A DNA stretch of 64,000 bases from positions 620,001 to 684,000 of the forward strand of contig CAUEEP010000222.1 of NCBI GenBank assembly GCA_958450365.1. Reading direction: 5' to 3'. How positions within the stretch are numbered: the stretch's first letter is position 1; every line of letters starts with the position of its first letter. Under the pieces are notes generated by a model. The model was not told where the DNA came from, ran no database searches, and saw nothing but the letters and a program-made list of their open reading frames with translations. The position numbers were made by a program, and so were the translations under genes. The stretch comes from Mesorhabditis belari (lineage: Eukaryota; Nematoda; Chromadorea; Rhabditida; Rhabditidae). Positions 47,057 through 58,479 of this stretch are shown here, in pieces.

Positions 47057-47463
47057 GATAGATTAAGATTCTTTTTAAATCATCTTTTATTGAATTTTAT
47101 TGAATAAAGACTTTTATTGAATAAAGATTCGATATGTCAGCTCTCTTTTTCATAAAGAAAACTTCCGAATCTCACTTTTCTCTCACTCAATTGCCAATGG
47201 GGATTTACAATAAACCCTGGAGCATAAAGGTTTAACAAATTTTTTGAATGATAACCAAGCATGAATGCCAATTAAAGTTCTCCCTTCACGATTGGCTGTA
47301 AACAAGGACAAATTTCGGGTAATCCGATAGCTGAAAGGAAACAGAAATACTATAAAACGGTTATCCCTATTGTACTCAAGGGTTTAGGGATACTAGAGGA
47401 AAGGATAGGGTTCCCGGTTGCGCAATACTTTACTCAGTCTAGTCTAGAGGTGAATTTCTGGAT

Positions 47464-47765
47464 CCAGGAAGGGAAGGAAGGAAGGAAGGAAGGAAGGAAG
47501 GAAGGAAGGAAGGAAAAGAAAGAAGGAAAGGAAAGTTAGAAGATTCTAGGGACGTTCTAGAATCGATCTAGACCTTCTAGAATCGATCTAGACCTTCTAG
47601 AATCGATCTAGATCTTCTAGAATCAATCTAGACATTCTAGGATCGATCTAGACCTTCTAGAATAGATCTAGACCTTCTAGAATCGATCTAGACCTTCTAG
47701 AATAGATCTAGACCTTCTAGAATCGATTCAGACCTTCTAGAATCAATCTAGACCTTCTAGAACCC
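47464..47765. repeat. GGAA microsatellite and 20-bp minisatellite
   Basis: GGAA units lie at 47466-47515, then ten units of CCTTCTAGAATCGATCTAGA at 47560-47760. Confidence 0.93.
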
Positions 47766-48252
47766 TGGACCCAACCTGTGACCCCCTAGGATCCCGACAT
47801 AAATGCCAGTACTGATCCGGGGTCTAGCCTGGGTCCAGTACTGATCATGCAGAAGGTCCAGCCTTGAAACTGGGATCTAAAAAGGCTATTGGCTTCTAGA
47901 AGAAGTGAATCTGGAACTATCTACAAGAATACACGGCTATCTGGCCATTCTCAGTCTATTTTAGTCATTCTCAATCTATTTTAGACTAGAACTGAAGTGA
48001 GCAGGGTCATGAGTCACTGAAGTGAGCAGGAGTTGAGCTCACAACCATTTCACTTTCTTCAAACTCCCCTGTGCCATCCAGATCCCCATCTACAGCTATT
48101 CGTTTCTCATTTTATGATACTAGAACGATTTTAAAGTGCTTAAACTCGTTTTGGTGCGGTTTTATGATACTAGAACCGGTTCTGCAAGGGTTTGTGCCTG
48201 AAAATCGCCCGGAAATGAAACAATTTATTGAATATTCTATTAAATATCGTAT

Positions 48253-51200
48253 TTATTGTTTGCTCAATTGATCACAGTATTTACGAACGTTTTCCACGTC
48301 CTCGAGAAGTAATCGACCGAGAACCTGAATGGATTTGTGTTGTCTAGCTCGATTACGGTAGACTACGGTAGATTACGGTAGACTACGGTAGATTACGGTA
48401 GACTACGGTAGATTACGATAGACTACGATAGACTACCGGATTGAGAACACTCTTGAACATCATTCCCTTCATATCAACGCAAATCACGTATTCGTAGAAA
48501 GATTTAGACGAATCGCTTGGATGAGGAGTGATACGAGCAGCTGAGATGTACAGATGAGCACTAGAATTCGATAACATTCAAACCACAGCCAGACAACACA
48601 GCATCAGCTAGACCGGCTCTACCTCTAAACCAAGCTAGACCAAGCCAAGCCAGACCAAGCCAAGCTAGACCAAGCCAAACTAGACAAAGCCAAACTAGAC
48701 CAAGTCAAGCTAGACCAAGCCAAGCTAGACTAAATCAAACTAGACCAAGCCCAGCTAGACCAAGCCCAGCTAGACTAAATCAAACTAGACCAAGCCAAGC
48801 TAGACAAAGGCTAGACAAAGCCAAGCCAGACTAAACCAAGCTAGACCAATCCAACAATTCCACAGCTCACAAGCAATGAATCCCTTACCGTGTCCCGTGC
48901 CCTCCCTCTTTGATCTCTTTCAATGGAGTTGACTTGGCAGCGAAAAGAATTTGACCTGGAATTAGCTATCGATTCGATTCTTTAGTCAAAACTCTTGTAG
49001 AATAGTAGCTAGAAAGCCAGAAAACTTTTTAGTAGCTAGAAAGTAGCTAGAAAAGAGACAGAAGACACAAATAACCAGAAAAGATATAAAGGAACTCAAG
49101 GTTTAGTTTTAGTCTTAAAGTCTAGCCAGTTAGCCTCGAAGGTTTAGTTTTAGTCTTAAAGTCTAGCCAGTTAGCCTACCCGTGGGATCCCTGTAAACAG
49201 CTCGCGCACAAATAAACTCTCGACCGTCAACAATCAACTTTTTATTCGTAGCGTACTGAAATAATGATTTAAATATGAAAATTAGCAGACTTACATGTGC
49301 AATATCGCACTCAATCGACAGTTGGGCATGCTTTTTCGAGAATTTGTAGCTATCGTTCCACTAAATTTAAGGGAATTGCTGGATTTCGTCTACAAAGCGT
49401 CTTAGAGTGTCTTAGAGTGTCTTAGAGTGTCTTAGAGCGACTTAGAGTGTCTTAGAGCGTCTTAGAATGTCTTAGAGCGTCTTAGAGTGTCTTAGATCGT
49501 CTTAGAGCGTCTTAAAGTCTACAGAAGTGTCATTTGACCAAGCCAGAAGTCTAGTTCAGCTCTAGCTATTTCTAGAACAATCACCTAGACAGAATAAACC
49601 GTTAAACTGTAGGGTTTGTTTGCCATAATTGTCCCGTTCAAGGACAAGAACTCGTTGATTTAAACTTCATTTCTGGTTTTTTTTTGTTTTTTTTATATTT
49701 GGAATATATTGGGTTGATGCATAATTATCCGGACTTCTTTTTGCGTGCTTGTATCTTTTTTGTTTTGAAAGCTTTTTGTCTATTTCTTTTTTTTAAATAT
49801 TCGTTATTCTTTAGTGAACAAAATGCGTGTCGACAATCATATCCATCTTCGCCATATCATGCTCTACCACTTCGAAAAGGGATGGTCTGCCGCAGAGTCG
49901 TTTCGCGATCTCAAAGAACTGGAGAAGCCCCAACGGACTACCACGTCAATCGATCGCTCAAAAATTGGCAAACAAATAAGATCTACAACGATTTGGATGA
50001 CTTGATAGACGATGTTAAAGCGTGGATTGCCTCCAAAGATCGTTTATTCTTCGCTCGTGGAATCGATCGTCTTCCAAGCAAATGGCAATCAGTTATTGAT
50101 GTAGGCGGTGAATATGCTCCAGAATAATCAATTAAACATATTTTTCTAACTATTTATGTTATTTTTTGTTAAATAAAATCATTTATAAAAGAAGTCCGGA
50201 TAATTATGCATCAACCCAATAATTGAACGTTTTAGGCTTAGGCTCCAGCTTCTGTGATGGCGAGATTATGGAAAGATTCCCTCTGTTCCCCAAGACGTGA
50301 AAGTCAATTTCAATTATTAATTTCAATTACTATAGCCTTTCTCACCTTTACAGCGTCTTCAACATTCAAAAAGATTGCATGAAGCGCTTTCTCGGCTGAT
50401 AGATTTAGAGAAGTCTAAAGTTAGATTTGGTTAGCTTTGGTTAGCTTTGGGTAGCTTTGGTTAGCTTTGGTTGGCTTTGGGTAGCTTTGGTTAGCTTTGG
50501 GTAGCTTTGGGTAGCTTTGGTTGGCTTTGGTTAGCTTTGGTTGGCTTTGGTTAGCTTTGGTTAGCTTTGGTTGGCTTTGGTTAGCTTTGGTTGGCTTTGG
50601 TTAATCTAGATATCTCTAATATATGATATTTATAATATATTTAATATAATAGATATCAAATATCAGATATCATCTATTTTTTGAGATATTAAAAAGGAAA
50701 CCTTTCCAGCAAAATATCGTCCATTCTTTCGATCATTGTAGTACATTTTCGTAGTCTCATTTGAGTGATCAGGCTAAAAAGATAAGGAAAAATGAATCCA
50801 TCAAATGAATCCATCAAATGCTAAAGCTAATGTTGAGCATAATTAAATGTTGAGCAATGAAGCAATGGTAACTAACGTTAAGCAATGAATCAAAGTACAT
50901 CAGCTTTCCGATAAATTACCCAAGAAAAATCCAAGTACCAAAAAAACTAAACCAAGTCACTGTAAATTGTACACGAATGCACTCGGTGACATCCAGAACA
51001 ACCATTTCAGCGAATATTCATCAGATTTCAATCATTTACACGTGGATTTACAATGGATACAATGGATGAATGGATTTTGAATGAATTTCTCTTTTAAATG
51101 GTCTTAATTTGAAAAGATTTGCTGATAAATTTGTGCCCACGGGTTTTCAAAATCGCTGAAACGATTAGCAGTCGATGTTTTATCAGAAAGAAAAAGAAAA

Positions 51201-52397
51201 AAAACCGGAAAATGCACTCACTTTCCATCCACTCATCTCAACATTGTAGCCGGATTCAGCAAAAATCAAAGCCGTTTCCTCTAAAGCTTCTCGGCAATGG
51301 GTAAAGGCTTCTTTGTACTAAAAAAAGTTTAATAACTATTGGATAGATCAGTCTATTTGCTCGATCATAGACTTGATAGATCAGAATTGATAGATCAGAC
51401 TTGATAGTCTACGCGCTGGCTACAAACTACAAACTACAAAGTTGGCTACAACCCACTGTACCTTCCTTTAGCATTAATATTTTCCAGTATACTTTTAGTT
51501 CATTCAAAAGCTCTTGAAATTCTCTATCTTTTGAGCTATAGATCATCATGATCCAATAGATTTAAAGCAAGTTAGAAGCTTTTAAAGTTTATGCTTGTAG
51601 TTTGTCGTGCCAATTTTTGTGCTCTACAAATCTCCGCACTTAGTAAAAGTGTAAAATATTGTATTTTCTCTAATAGTAGTGCACCATGAGCGTCGTCTAA
51701 ATTCCTTGAAATCTCGAGAAGCGCTTATGAGAACCTATCGATGTGGGGTCGGAAAATGTAGCTGACGATCTGATCTAGTGGGGGATTTGAGTGTTGAGTT
51801 TCTGGGAAAGCTTGGAAACCATAAAATCGTCATCAACTCGGCTTGATTGGGTGCACTACTATTAGAGGTACTTAGTTAGCTCCTTGTTAGATCCTTAGCT
51901 CCTTAGTTAGCTGTTTAGTTAGCTGCTTAGTTAGCTGTTTAGTTAGCTGCTTAATTAGCTGCTTAGTTAGCTCCTTAGCTCCTTAGTTAGCTGCTTAGCT
52001 GCTTAGTTAGCTCCTTAGCTCCTTAGTTAGCTGCTTAGTTAGCTCCTTAGCTAGCTGCTTAATTAGCTGCTTAGTTAGCTCCTTAGCTCCTTAGTTCCTT
52101 AGCTCCTTAGCTCTTGTTAACTCCTTGTTAGCTTCTTAATTAGCCTTGTACTAGACTTCAGACTTCAGAAATAAGCTACAATAATCCTGGCTATCTTTTA
52201 AAGTGCCTCAAAATTTGCCTAGTCATCAACTCATCAATGGAATGCTATTAGAGTGCCTAAGCATCAACTCATCACTACTATTAGAGAGAATACGGAAAAG
52301 CTTTCCTTTAAAATATTCCCTTTAAAGAAAGCTTTACCTGAATCATTTCTTCATTCAAAACATAGTTTTTTCCTTGAAAATCAAATGAATCGCACAT
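48253..52397 (-). CDS. START-domain lipid-transfer protein
   Basis: Nine minus-strand exons keep phase and give 233 aa: 52397-52338, 51317-51222, 50773-50702, 50414-50346, 49360-49295, 49255-49180, 48955-48889, 48560-48437, 48324-48253. The protein is essentially one StAR-related lipid transfer domain. It starts YKEAFTHCREALEETALIF and continues GWKPDHSNETTKMYY, LSAEKALHAIFLNVEDAVKW, DGREFICARAVYRD, then YVICVDMKGMMFKSVLNP and a C-terminal helix VLGRLLLEDVENVRKY. There is no signal peptide or membrane segment, so it is probably cytosolic and binds a hydrophobic ligand such as sterol or phospholipid. Intron 4 carries a deleted mariner element, and most introns carry a private minisatellite. 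The start exon follows a CTTTCAG acceptor by 14 bases. Confidence 0.88.
48352..48436. repeat. 20-bp minisatellite in START intron 8
   Basis: Four units of GTAGACTACGGTAGATTACG run up to the donor of exon 8. Confidence 0.92.
48620..48850. repeat. About 16-bp minisatellite in START intron 7
   Basis: Degenerate AAGCCAAGCTAGACCA units. Confidence 0.9.
49398..49515. repeat. 10-bp minisatellite GTCTTAGAGT in START intron 4
   Basis: About twelve units, with GTCTTAGAGC variants. Confidence 0.93.
49709..50219 (+). mobile_element. Internally deleted mariner element with intact inverted ends
   Basis: The 511-bp element starts TTGGGTTGATGCATAATTAT (49709) and ends with its exact reverse complement (50187-50219). 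The ends are 33 bp and identical, and the element is flanked by TA on both sides (49707-49708, 50220-50221). Inside, 49821 onward encodes a mariner N-terminus (HLRHIMLYHFEKGWSAAESF), and 50030-50127 encodes the C-terminus (FFARGIDRLPSKWQSVIDVG). The two halves are in different frames and the whole DDD catalytic core is missing. It sits in intron 4 of the START-domain gene. Confidence 0.93.
50420..50605. repeat. 10-bp minisatellite GCTTTGGTTA in START intron 3
   Basis: About eighteen units alternate TTAG, TTGG and GTAG before CTTTGG. Confidence 0.95.
51870..52145. repeat. TTAGTTAGCTGC/TTAGCTCC minisatellite in START intron 1
   Basis: About 25 degenerate 10-13-bp units. Confidence 0.92.
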
Positions 52398-52411
52398 TTT
52401 TGAAGGTAAAC

Positions 52412-53480
52412 CTGAAAGATAATGATTTAAATACAATCTAAATGTTAGAATAAACATTAAACTTGATAGATAATGATCTAAATCCAATTCTAAATGCTAA
52501 ATTGGCCGTTAAACTTGAAAGATAATAATCAAAATACAATTCTAAATGTTAAAATAAACATTAAACTTGAAAGATAATGATCTAAATGCTAAAATGCCCG
52601 TTAGACTTGAGAAATAATGATCTAAATACAATCTAGAGGCTAAAATAAACATTAAACTTGAAAGGTAATGATCTAAACACAAATCTAAATGCTAAAATAA
52701 ACGCTAAACTTGAAAGATAATGATCTAAATCTAATCTAAAGGCTAAAATAAACATTAAACTTGAAAGATAATGATCTAAATCTAATCTAAATGCTAAAAT
52801 AAACGCTAAACTTGAAAGGTAATGATCTAAATCTAATCTAAAGGCTAAAATAAACATTAAACTTGAAAGGTAATGATCTAAATCTAATCTAAAGGCTAAA
52901 ATAAACATTAAACTTGAAAGGTAATGATCTAAATCTAATCTAAAGGCTAAAATAAACATTAAACTTGAAAGATAATGATTTAAATCTAATCTAAATGCTA
53001 AAATAAACGCTAAACTTGAAAGATAATGATCTAAATCTAATCTAAATGCTAAAATAAACATTAAACTTGAAAGGCAATGATCTAAATCTAATCTAAAGGC
53101 TAAAATAAACATTAAACTTGAAAGGTAATGATCTAAATACAATCTAAATGCTAAAATAAACGCTAAACTTGAAAGGTAATGATCTAAATACAATCTAAAT
53201 GCTAAAATAAACGCTAAACTTGAAAGGTAATGATCTAAATACAATCTAAATGCTAAAATAAACATTAAACTTGAAAGGTAATGATCTAAATCTAATCTAA
53301 AGGCTAAAATAAACGCTAAACTTGAAAGATAATGATTTAAATATAATCTAAATCCAAATCAAAATGCTAAAATAAACGCTAAACTTGAAAAGTAATGATC
53401 AAAATACAATCTAAATACAACCTAAATCCAATTCTAAATGCTAAATTGGCCGTTAAACTAAATGCTAAACGCTAAATGGT
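52412..53480. repeat. 51-bp minisatellite directly upstream of the START gene
   Basis: About twenty units contain AACTTGAAAGATAATGATC and GCTAAAATAAAC. The first unit has CCTGAAAG in place of ACTTGAAAG; on the minus strand this is the CTTTCAG acceptor of the first START exon. Confidence 0.93.
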
Positions 53481-53869
53481 AAATATATAAATTTATAAAG
53501 ATAACAAGAAAGATTTGTAAAGATAACATTAAAGAATTTAAAGAAAACATTAAAGAAAACAATTTTAAAGCCAAAAAACCCAACAAAAATAGTCTAAAAT
53601 TTGAAATTTATGTTGTATTTGCAGAAAGTATGAGAAAAGAAGAGAGATTGGCGAAATTTGGCGAAATTTGGCGAAAAATAGAGAAAATGAGTGGATTTGC
53701 CTCTTTTCTATGGTTTATGACAGTTGTTTAATCTTTTTTTTGAAAAGTTTTTGTAAAAAGGGACAACTAATCCTCAATAAATCCAATGATAAATCCAATT
53801 AAACCTATATTAAACGAATAAAATGAGAAAATAAAATAACACTAATAAAATAAAGCTTTTAAAGACGAA

Positions 53870-54050
53870 AATAAAGCTATAGCTTTTAAAATAAAGCTCT
53901 GGCATCTAAAATAAAGCTATGGCATCTAAAATAAAGCTGTAGCATCTAAAATAAAGCTCTGGCATCTAAAATAAAGCTGTAGCATCTAAAATAAAGCTAT
54001 GGCATCTAAAATAAAGCTTTTGCTTTTAAAATAAAGCTTTTAAAGAAGAA
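53870..54050. repeat. 20-bp minisatellite AAATAAAGCTATGGCATCTA
   Basis: About nine units. Confidence 0.93.
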
Positions 54051-54373
54051 AATGAACAAATAAAGCTAGATAAAAGGATAATATCTGTTTTTTGATTAAA
54101 CAATCGTCAAATTTTAAAAGAAATCGATTTGAAATCGATTTTGAATCGAAAAGAATCGAAAATTGCGAAAATTGCGGTTTTTCTCAATCGGAGAAACGAG
54201 AAATGAGAAATTTCTAACAGAAAGAGAGACAAGAAAAGATTTGAGAGATCTTTGTTAAGACAGAAATATTGTCAAAGTAAAGATTGTCAAAGCACACAAA
54301 GTAAAGATCTTTAAAACACCTTTTGTCTGGGTTTTGGCATCGATTTGGAAAAGGTTGCATTGAGGTTGCGGTC

Positions 54374-54555
54374 TTGTTCTTGTTCTTGTTCTTGTTCTTG
54401 TTCTTGTTCTTGTTCTTGTTCTTGTTCTTGTTCTTGTTCTTGTTCTTGTTCTTGTTCTTGTTCTTGTTCTTGTTCTTGTTCTTGTTCTTGTTCTTGTTCT
54501 TGTTCTTGTTCTTGTTCTTGTTCTTGTTCTTGTTCTTGTTCTTGTTCTTGTTCTA
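54374..54555. repeat. CTTGTT microsatellite, second copy
   Basis: About 30 perfect hexamers. The leader GTTGCATTGAGGTTGCGGTC equals that of the array at 43.44 kb. Confidence 0.95.
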
Positions 54556-54717
54556 CAGGCTGGCTGAAATTTAAAGAAAAGATTTAGAGAGATAAGGAAC
54601 CAAATTTAGATAGAAAGGGAACCGGTGCGCCAAAGAAAACGCCATAATTTCATTTTCTTTCAAAGAACATGTAAAAATATTTATTTATATAATAGTTGTA
54701 ACAAAAGCATTTAATAA

Positions 54718-55107
54718 TTAAAAGACATTTTGGAAGTAATAACCTCCATCCGCTTTGATACAGGCTATCAAAGCATACAGGCGCTTTGATACTTTAATTA
54801 GCTTCTTTACAGAATCGACGGTATCTGAACTCCTTCAGTAATCGACGGTGCGGCGGAGATAATTTGCATCTAAGTGGTTCCAGATTTTGATCAATTCTCG
54901 ACGTAAATCATGCAAATTGTTGATTTTCCTATTTCGCAATTCTTCTTCCATAAAACCCCCAAACAGTGTGAGGTTTTGCGTTGTCGTGTCAAAATCTGAC
55001 TCCGGTTTGAGCCCCAATTTCTTCAAAGACTCGTTAACTCTCATTAATTGCTTCGAATAAAGATCAGCATTGCCCAAGCTACCAAGCGCCAAGCCATCGA
55101 GCGCCAA
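54718..55107 (-). pseudogene. Mariner-type transposase remnant
   Basis: The minus strand encodes NADLYSKQLMRVNESLKKLG, typical of mariner just before its catalytic HDN block. It then jumps to the C-terminal part (MEEELRNRKINNLHDLRREL, IWNHLDANYLRRTVD). A frameshift follows, and the last part (KLIKVSKRLYALIACIKADG) reads in another frame to a stop at 54718. The catalytic middle is missing. Its upstream side is cut by a 15-bp tandem array. Confidence 0.75.
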
Positions 55108-55500
55108 GCTACCAAGCCCAGCGCCAAGCTATCAAGCCCAGCGCCAAGCTATCAAGCCCACCGCCAAGCTATCAAGCCCACCGCCAAGCTATCAAGCCCA
55201 GCGCCAAGCTATCAAGCTATCAAGCGCCAAGCTATCAAGCGCCAAGCTATCAAGCGCCAAGCTATCAAGCGCCAAGCTATCAAGCGCCAAGCTATCAAGC
55301 GCCAAGCTATCAAGCGCCAAGCTATCAAGCGCCAAGCTATCAAGCGCCAAGCTATCAAGCGCCAAGCTATCAAGCGCCAAGCTATCAAGCGCCAAGCTAT
55401 CAAGCGCCAAGCTATCAAGCGCCAAGCTATCAAGCGCCAAGCTATCAAGCGCCAAGCTATCAAGCGCCAAGCTATCAAGCGCCAAGCTATCAAGCGCAAC
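55070..55500. repeat. 15-bp minisatellite AAGCTATCAAGCGCC
   Basis: About twenty near-perfect 15-mers follow longer variants (55070-55205). All frames on both strands stay open, so long ORFs here are artefacts of the repeat. Confidence 0.95.
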
Positions 55501-55671
55501 ACCAAAAGATCAATGAGACAAATCACCCCACGTTTAGCGACTTTTGTCAGAAAGATTTTTCACGAGAAACTAAAGATTAAAAGCTACAAAATCTATAAAT
55601 CTGACTCACTACTGCAAACATTGGAAAAAGACTCACTAGCGAAAGGCATACAGCCTTTTGCCCTTTCATGA
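55497..55671 (+). pseudogene. Tc1/mariner transposase helix-turn-helix fragment
   Basis: The plus strand reads RSMRQITPRLATFVRKIFHE, then KLKIKSYKIYKSDSLLQ. This matches the second HTH of Tc1/mariner-type transposases (RSMR...V...I...DL.LKSYK). The frame runs into the 15-bp array on its left, and a TGA at 55669-55671 ends it. The stretch AAGTATCCCAAAAGTCCCCA just downstream (near 55708) resembles a transposon end. Confidence 0.6.
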
Positions 55672-55856
55672 ACTTACGGCCTATGAAACCGACTCGATCT
55701 TTATACAAAGTATCCCAAAAGTCCCCATACTTTTTAAATTAAGCTAATTTTAAATTAAGCTAATGAATAGAAAAATCTTTTGTTTTTTAAATATAGTTAT
55801 CAAAATTTATCTTTTAAAACATAGCAATAAAAATAGCAATAAACATAGCAACAAAT

Positions 55857-56063
55857 GCTCAAAGTTGCTTCCCTCGGCTTCAATACACTTCTTTATGCGC
55901 TTGGGAAAGCTCTAATGGTCGCACATTGTTGTACTGAGACTTTGGCCCAGACTTTCTTCAGAGGATTCTTTGTTTTAGGATATCCAGTCGTCCGAACGAT
56001 CTTCATCAGCTTTTTGATCTGCATCAACTCCAAGATCACATTTCGTCTCTTCTTAGCTTCCAT
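55857..56063 (-). pseudogene. Tc1/mariner transposase N- and C-terminal pieces joined by deletion
   Basis: The minus strand gives an N-terminal HTH-like piece (KRRNVILELMQIKKLMKIVR) directly followed by a C-terminal piece (NPLKKVWAKVSVQQCATI, then a frameshift and RIKKCIEAEGSNFEH). Such C-termini are usual in Tc1/mariner-type transposases. The catalytic middle is absent. It was recognised by pattern only. Confidence 0.55.
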
Positions 56064-56400
56064 ACGACTACGGAGATTCGACTATGGAGATTCGACTATG
56101 GAGATTCGACTATGGAGATTCGACTATGGAGATTCTGAAACTGCACTTGGTTTTTGTCGAGAACTTCGGAAACGCGAGATATTTAGCATACAAGATTTTG
56201 AATGGACACGGATGGAGCGCGCATTGGGCTCGCATTGGGCTCGCAAACGGCTCGCATTGTGCAACAATGGTGGGAGAATGTGGCCGATTTCGTCTCCTCT
56301 CATCTCCTCCAACAGCGCGGATCTTAATTCGATGGATTACTCACTCTGTAAAAATCCCTTTACTCACTCTAGAATCGCTAGATTACTCACTTTAAGATCC
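56064..56400 (+). pseudogene. Transposase debris with SPDLNP-like block
   Basis: The plus strand contains MWPISSPLISSNSADLNSMD then YSLC, a decayed form of the WPPxSPDLNPLDYS block around the second catalytic aspartate of Tc1/mariner-type transposases. It is preceded by five or so 14-bp repeats (GACTATGGAGATTC). No complete domain remains. Confidence 0.4.
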
Positions 56401-56571
56401 CCTGTTATCCAGATTACTGTTAGATTACTGTTAGATTACTGTTATCCAGTTATCCAGATATCTAGATCCAGAATAGTGAGCTAGGTTTGAACAGCTCACT
56501 ATTCTGGATCTAGATAAGAACTCAGACAGATTACGGGAGCTGGGAAAGAGTAAAACGGAGGAATGTGAAGC

Positions 56572-56725
56572 CTAGCTTAGCCTAGCTTCGCCTAGCTTAG
56601 CCTAGCCTAGCCTAGCCTAACCTAATGAGTTCCAATAAACCCTAGAAACTAGAATTACCTTTCTAGACCTTCTATGTAGACCTTCTAGACTTTCTAGACT
56701 TTCTAGACTTTCTAGACTTTCTAGA
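56572..56725. repeat. AGCCTAGCTT and CTTTCTAGA repeats
   Basis: A telomere-like GCCTAGCCTAGCCTAACC tract (56572-56626) is followed by TTTCTAGAC units (56665-56725). Confidence 0.85.
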
Positions 56726-57049
56726 ATTGCGAAGAAACCCTTTCATTCAATTTGGATTCAATTTGGAATTGTACTCGGAAAATTTGCATCACAAAATCGC
56801 ATTGTTTACCCATTCGGACATTAGTATCAAATTTGCATTGAGCTTTCCTCTCAAACTCTTACGTGATTCCCCCCATTGTTGACTATTGTTGATGGAAAAG
56901 GACCGAGATCACTCATAATATTTGCTTTGATTCAATAATCAAAGCCTTGATTCAATCAAAGCATCTCAAAGAGAGAAGATTCAAGCATCAATATCATTAC
57001 GAAATTCTACAATTAGCTAGCTATAGATAGCTAGCTGAATAGCTGAATA

Positions 57050-57150
57050 GATAGAAATGAATAGATAGAACTGGATAGGTAGAACTGAATAGATAGAACT
57101 GAATAGATAGAAATCAATGGATAGAACTGAATAGTTAGAACTGAAGAGTT
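57050..57150. repeat. 14-bp repeat ATAGATAGAACTGA
   Basis: About seven units. Confidence 0.88.
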
Positions 57151-57334
57151 ATAACTTCTACACGATTTCTAATGTACTTTTTGCTTTAAAAACATCCGCA
57201 ATCAATTCTCTCGTTTATTTCATTGTTTCTCATTGTTTCTCATTGTTTCTCATTGTTTCTTAATACTCTAGAGATCTTAATTTCTCAGAATTCTTTGATT
57301 CAGCTTCAGCTATATCATTAATCAGCTATTTTAA

Positions 57335-57515
57335 TACCTATTCCAATACCTATTCCAATACCTATTCCAATACCTATTCCAATACCTATTCCAATACCTA
57401 TTCCAATACCTATTCCAATACCTATTCCAATACCTATTCCAATACCTATTCCAATACCTATTCCAATACCTATTCCAATACCTATTCCAATACCTATTCC
57501 AATACCTATTTCAAC
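57335..57515. repeat. 12-bp minisatellite CCAATACCTATT
   Basis: Fifteen near-perfect units. Confidence 0.95.
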
Positions 57516-57649
57516 AACCAACTATATTCAGCTATATCAAAACCTAAACAATCCCTCTTTTCCCATTTTTCTTTATCATTATGTCAATATTGAGCATCAA
57601 AAACCGATTTTTCTATGAATTTCTTTTCTTTTTAGCTTCAAAACAATAG

Positions 57650-57970
57650 ATCTAGATATTGATAAGAGATCTAGCTATTGCTAGTAGATCTAGCTATTGC
57701 TAGTAGATCTAGCTATTGCTAGTAGATCTAGCTATTGCTAGTAGATCTAGCTATTGCTAGTAGATCTAGCTATTGCTAGTAGATCTAGCTATTGCTAGTA
57801 GATCTAGCTATTGCTAGTAGATCTAGCTATTGCTAGTAGATCTAGCTATTGCTAGTAGATCTAGCTATTGCTAGTAGATCTAGCTATTGCTAGTAGATCT
57901 AGCTATTGCTAGTAGACCTGGCTATTGCTAGTAGATCTAACTATTGATAATAGACCTGGCGTTGATGATA
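57650..57970. repeat. 19-bp minisatellite AGATCTAGCTATTGCTAGT
   Basis: About sixteen units, the last ones diverged. Confidence 0.95.
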
Positions 57971-58479
57971 GATCTAGCTATTGATAATAGAGATAGCTAT
58001 TATCTAGCTATAATAGACCCAGCTTTCATAAACTTTTAAGCAAATTATAACCTTTACCACCTCTCAAACCAATTCAACCAATTCAAGCGAATTTTCTTTT
58101 GTTTACCAAGCTTTTTTTTCTACTTTCTACATCTGATATGGAGGTGTGTAGTGGAGGAAAGGAGGGAAATATTTGATGGACAGGAATTGAAGAGAGAAGA
58201 GGAAGAATGGGGGGCAAAGAAGGGACAAAGAAGGGGCAAAGAAGGGCTATCGACAGCTCTTGAACCCCTGGGAGGCTGTTGGGGGGCATTTTCTTTGCTT
58301 TGTCTCAAGATTCTGCACTGGATCTTGTTTTCTGTGGTTACCTTTTTGAGAACTAAGATTGATATCTTCTTTTTTGATGCCTAGGATTGACTGAATTGCT
58401 TTGAATTGCTTTGGCTTCAGTTTGACTTTAGAATTCGGCTTCTGCCAAACCTAGGGACCTAGTAAGTCAAGCCAGGACA

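Noticed and set aside
52633..53265. 210-residue frame with 17-aa repeats on the minus strand
   Set aside because: Translation of the non-coding 51-bp minisatellite. Its unit is a multiple of three and it lies upstream of the START gene's leader acceptor.
55048..55671. Long overlapping open frames on both strands over the 15-bp array
   Set aside because: The unit length is a multiple of three and contains no stop in any frame, so the openness is automatic. Only the ends show transposase similarity.
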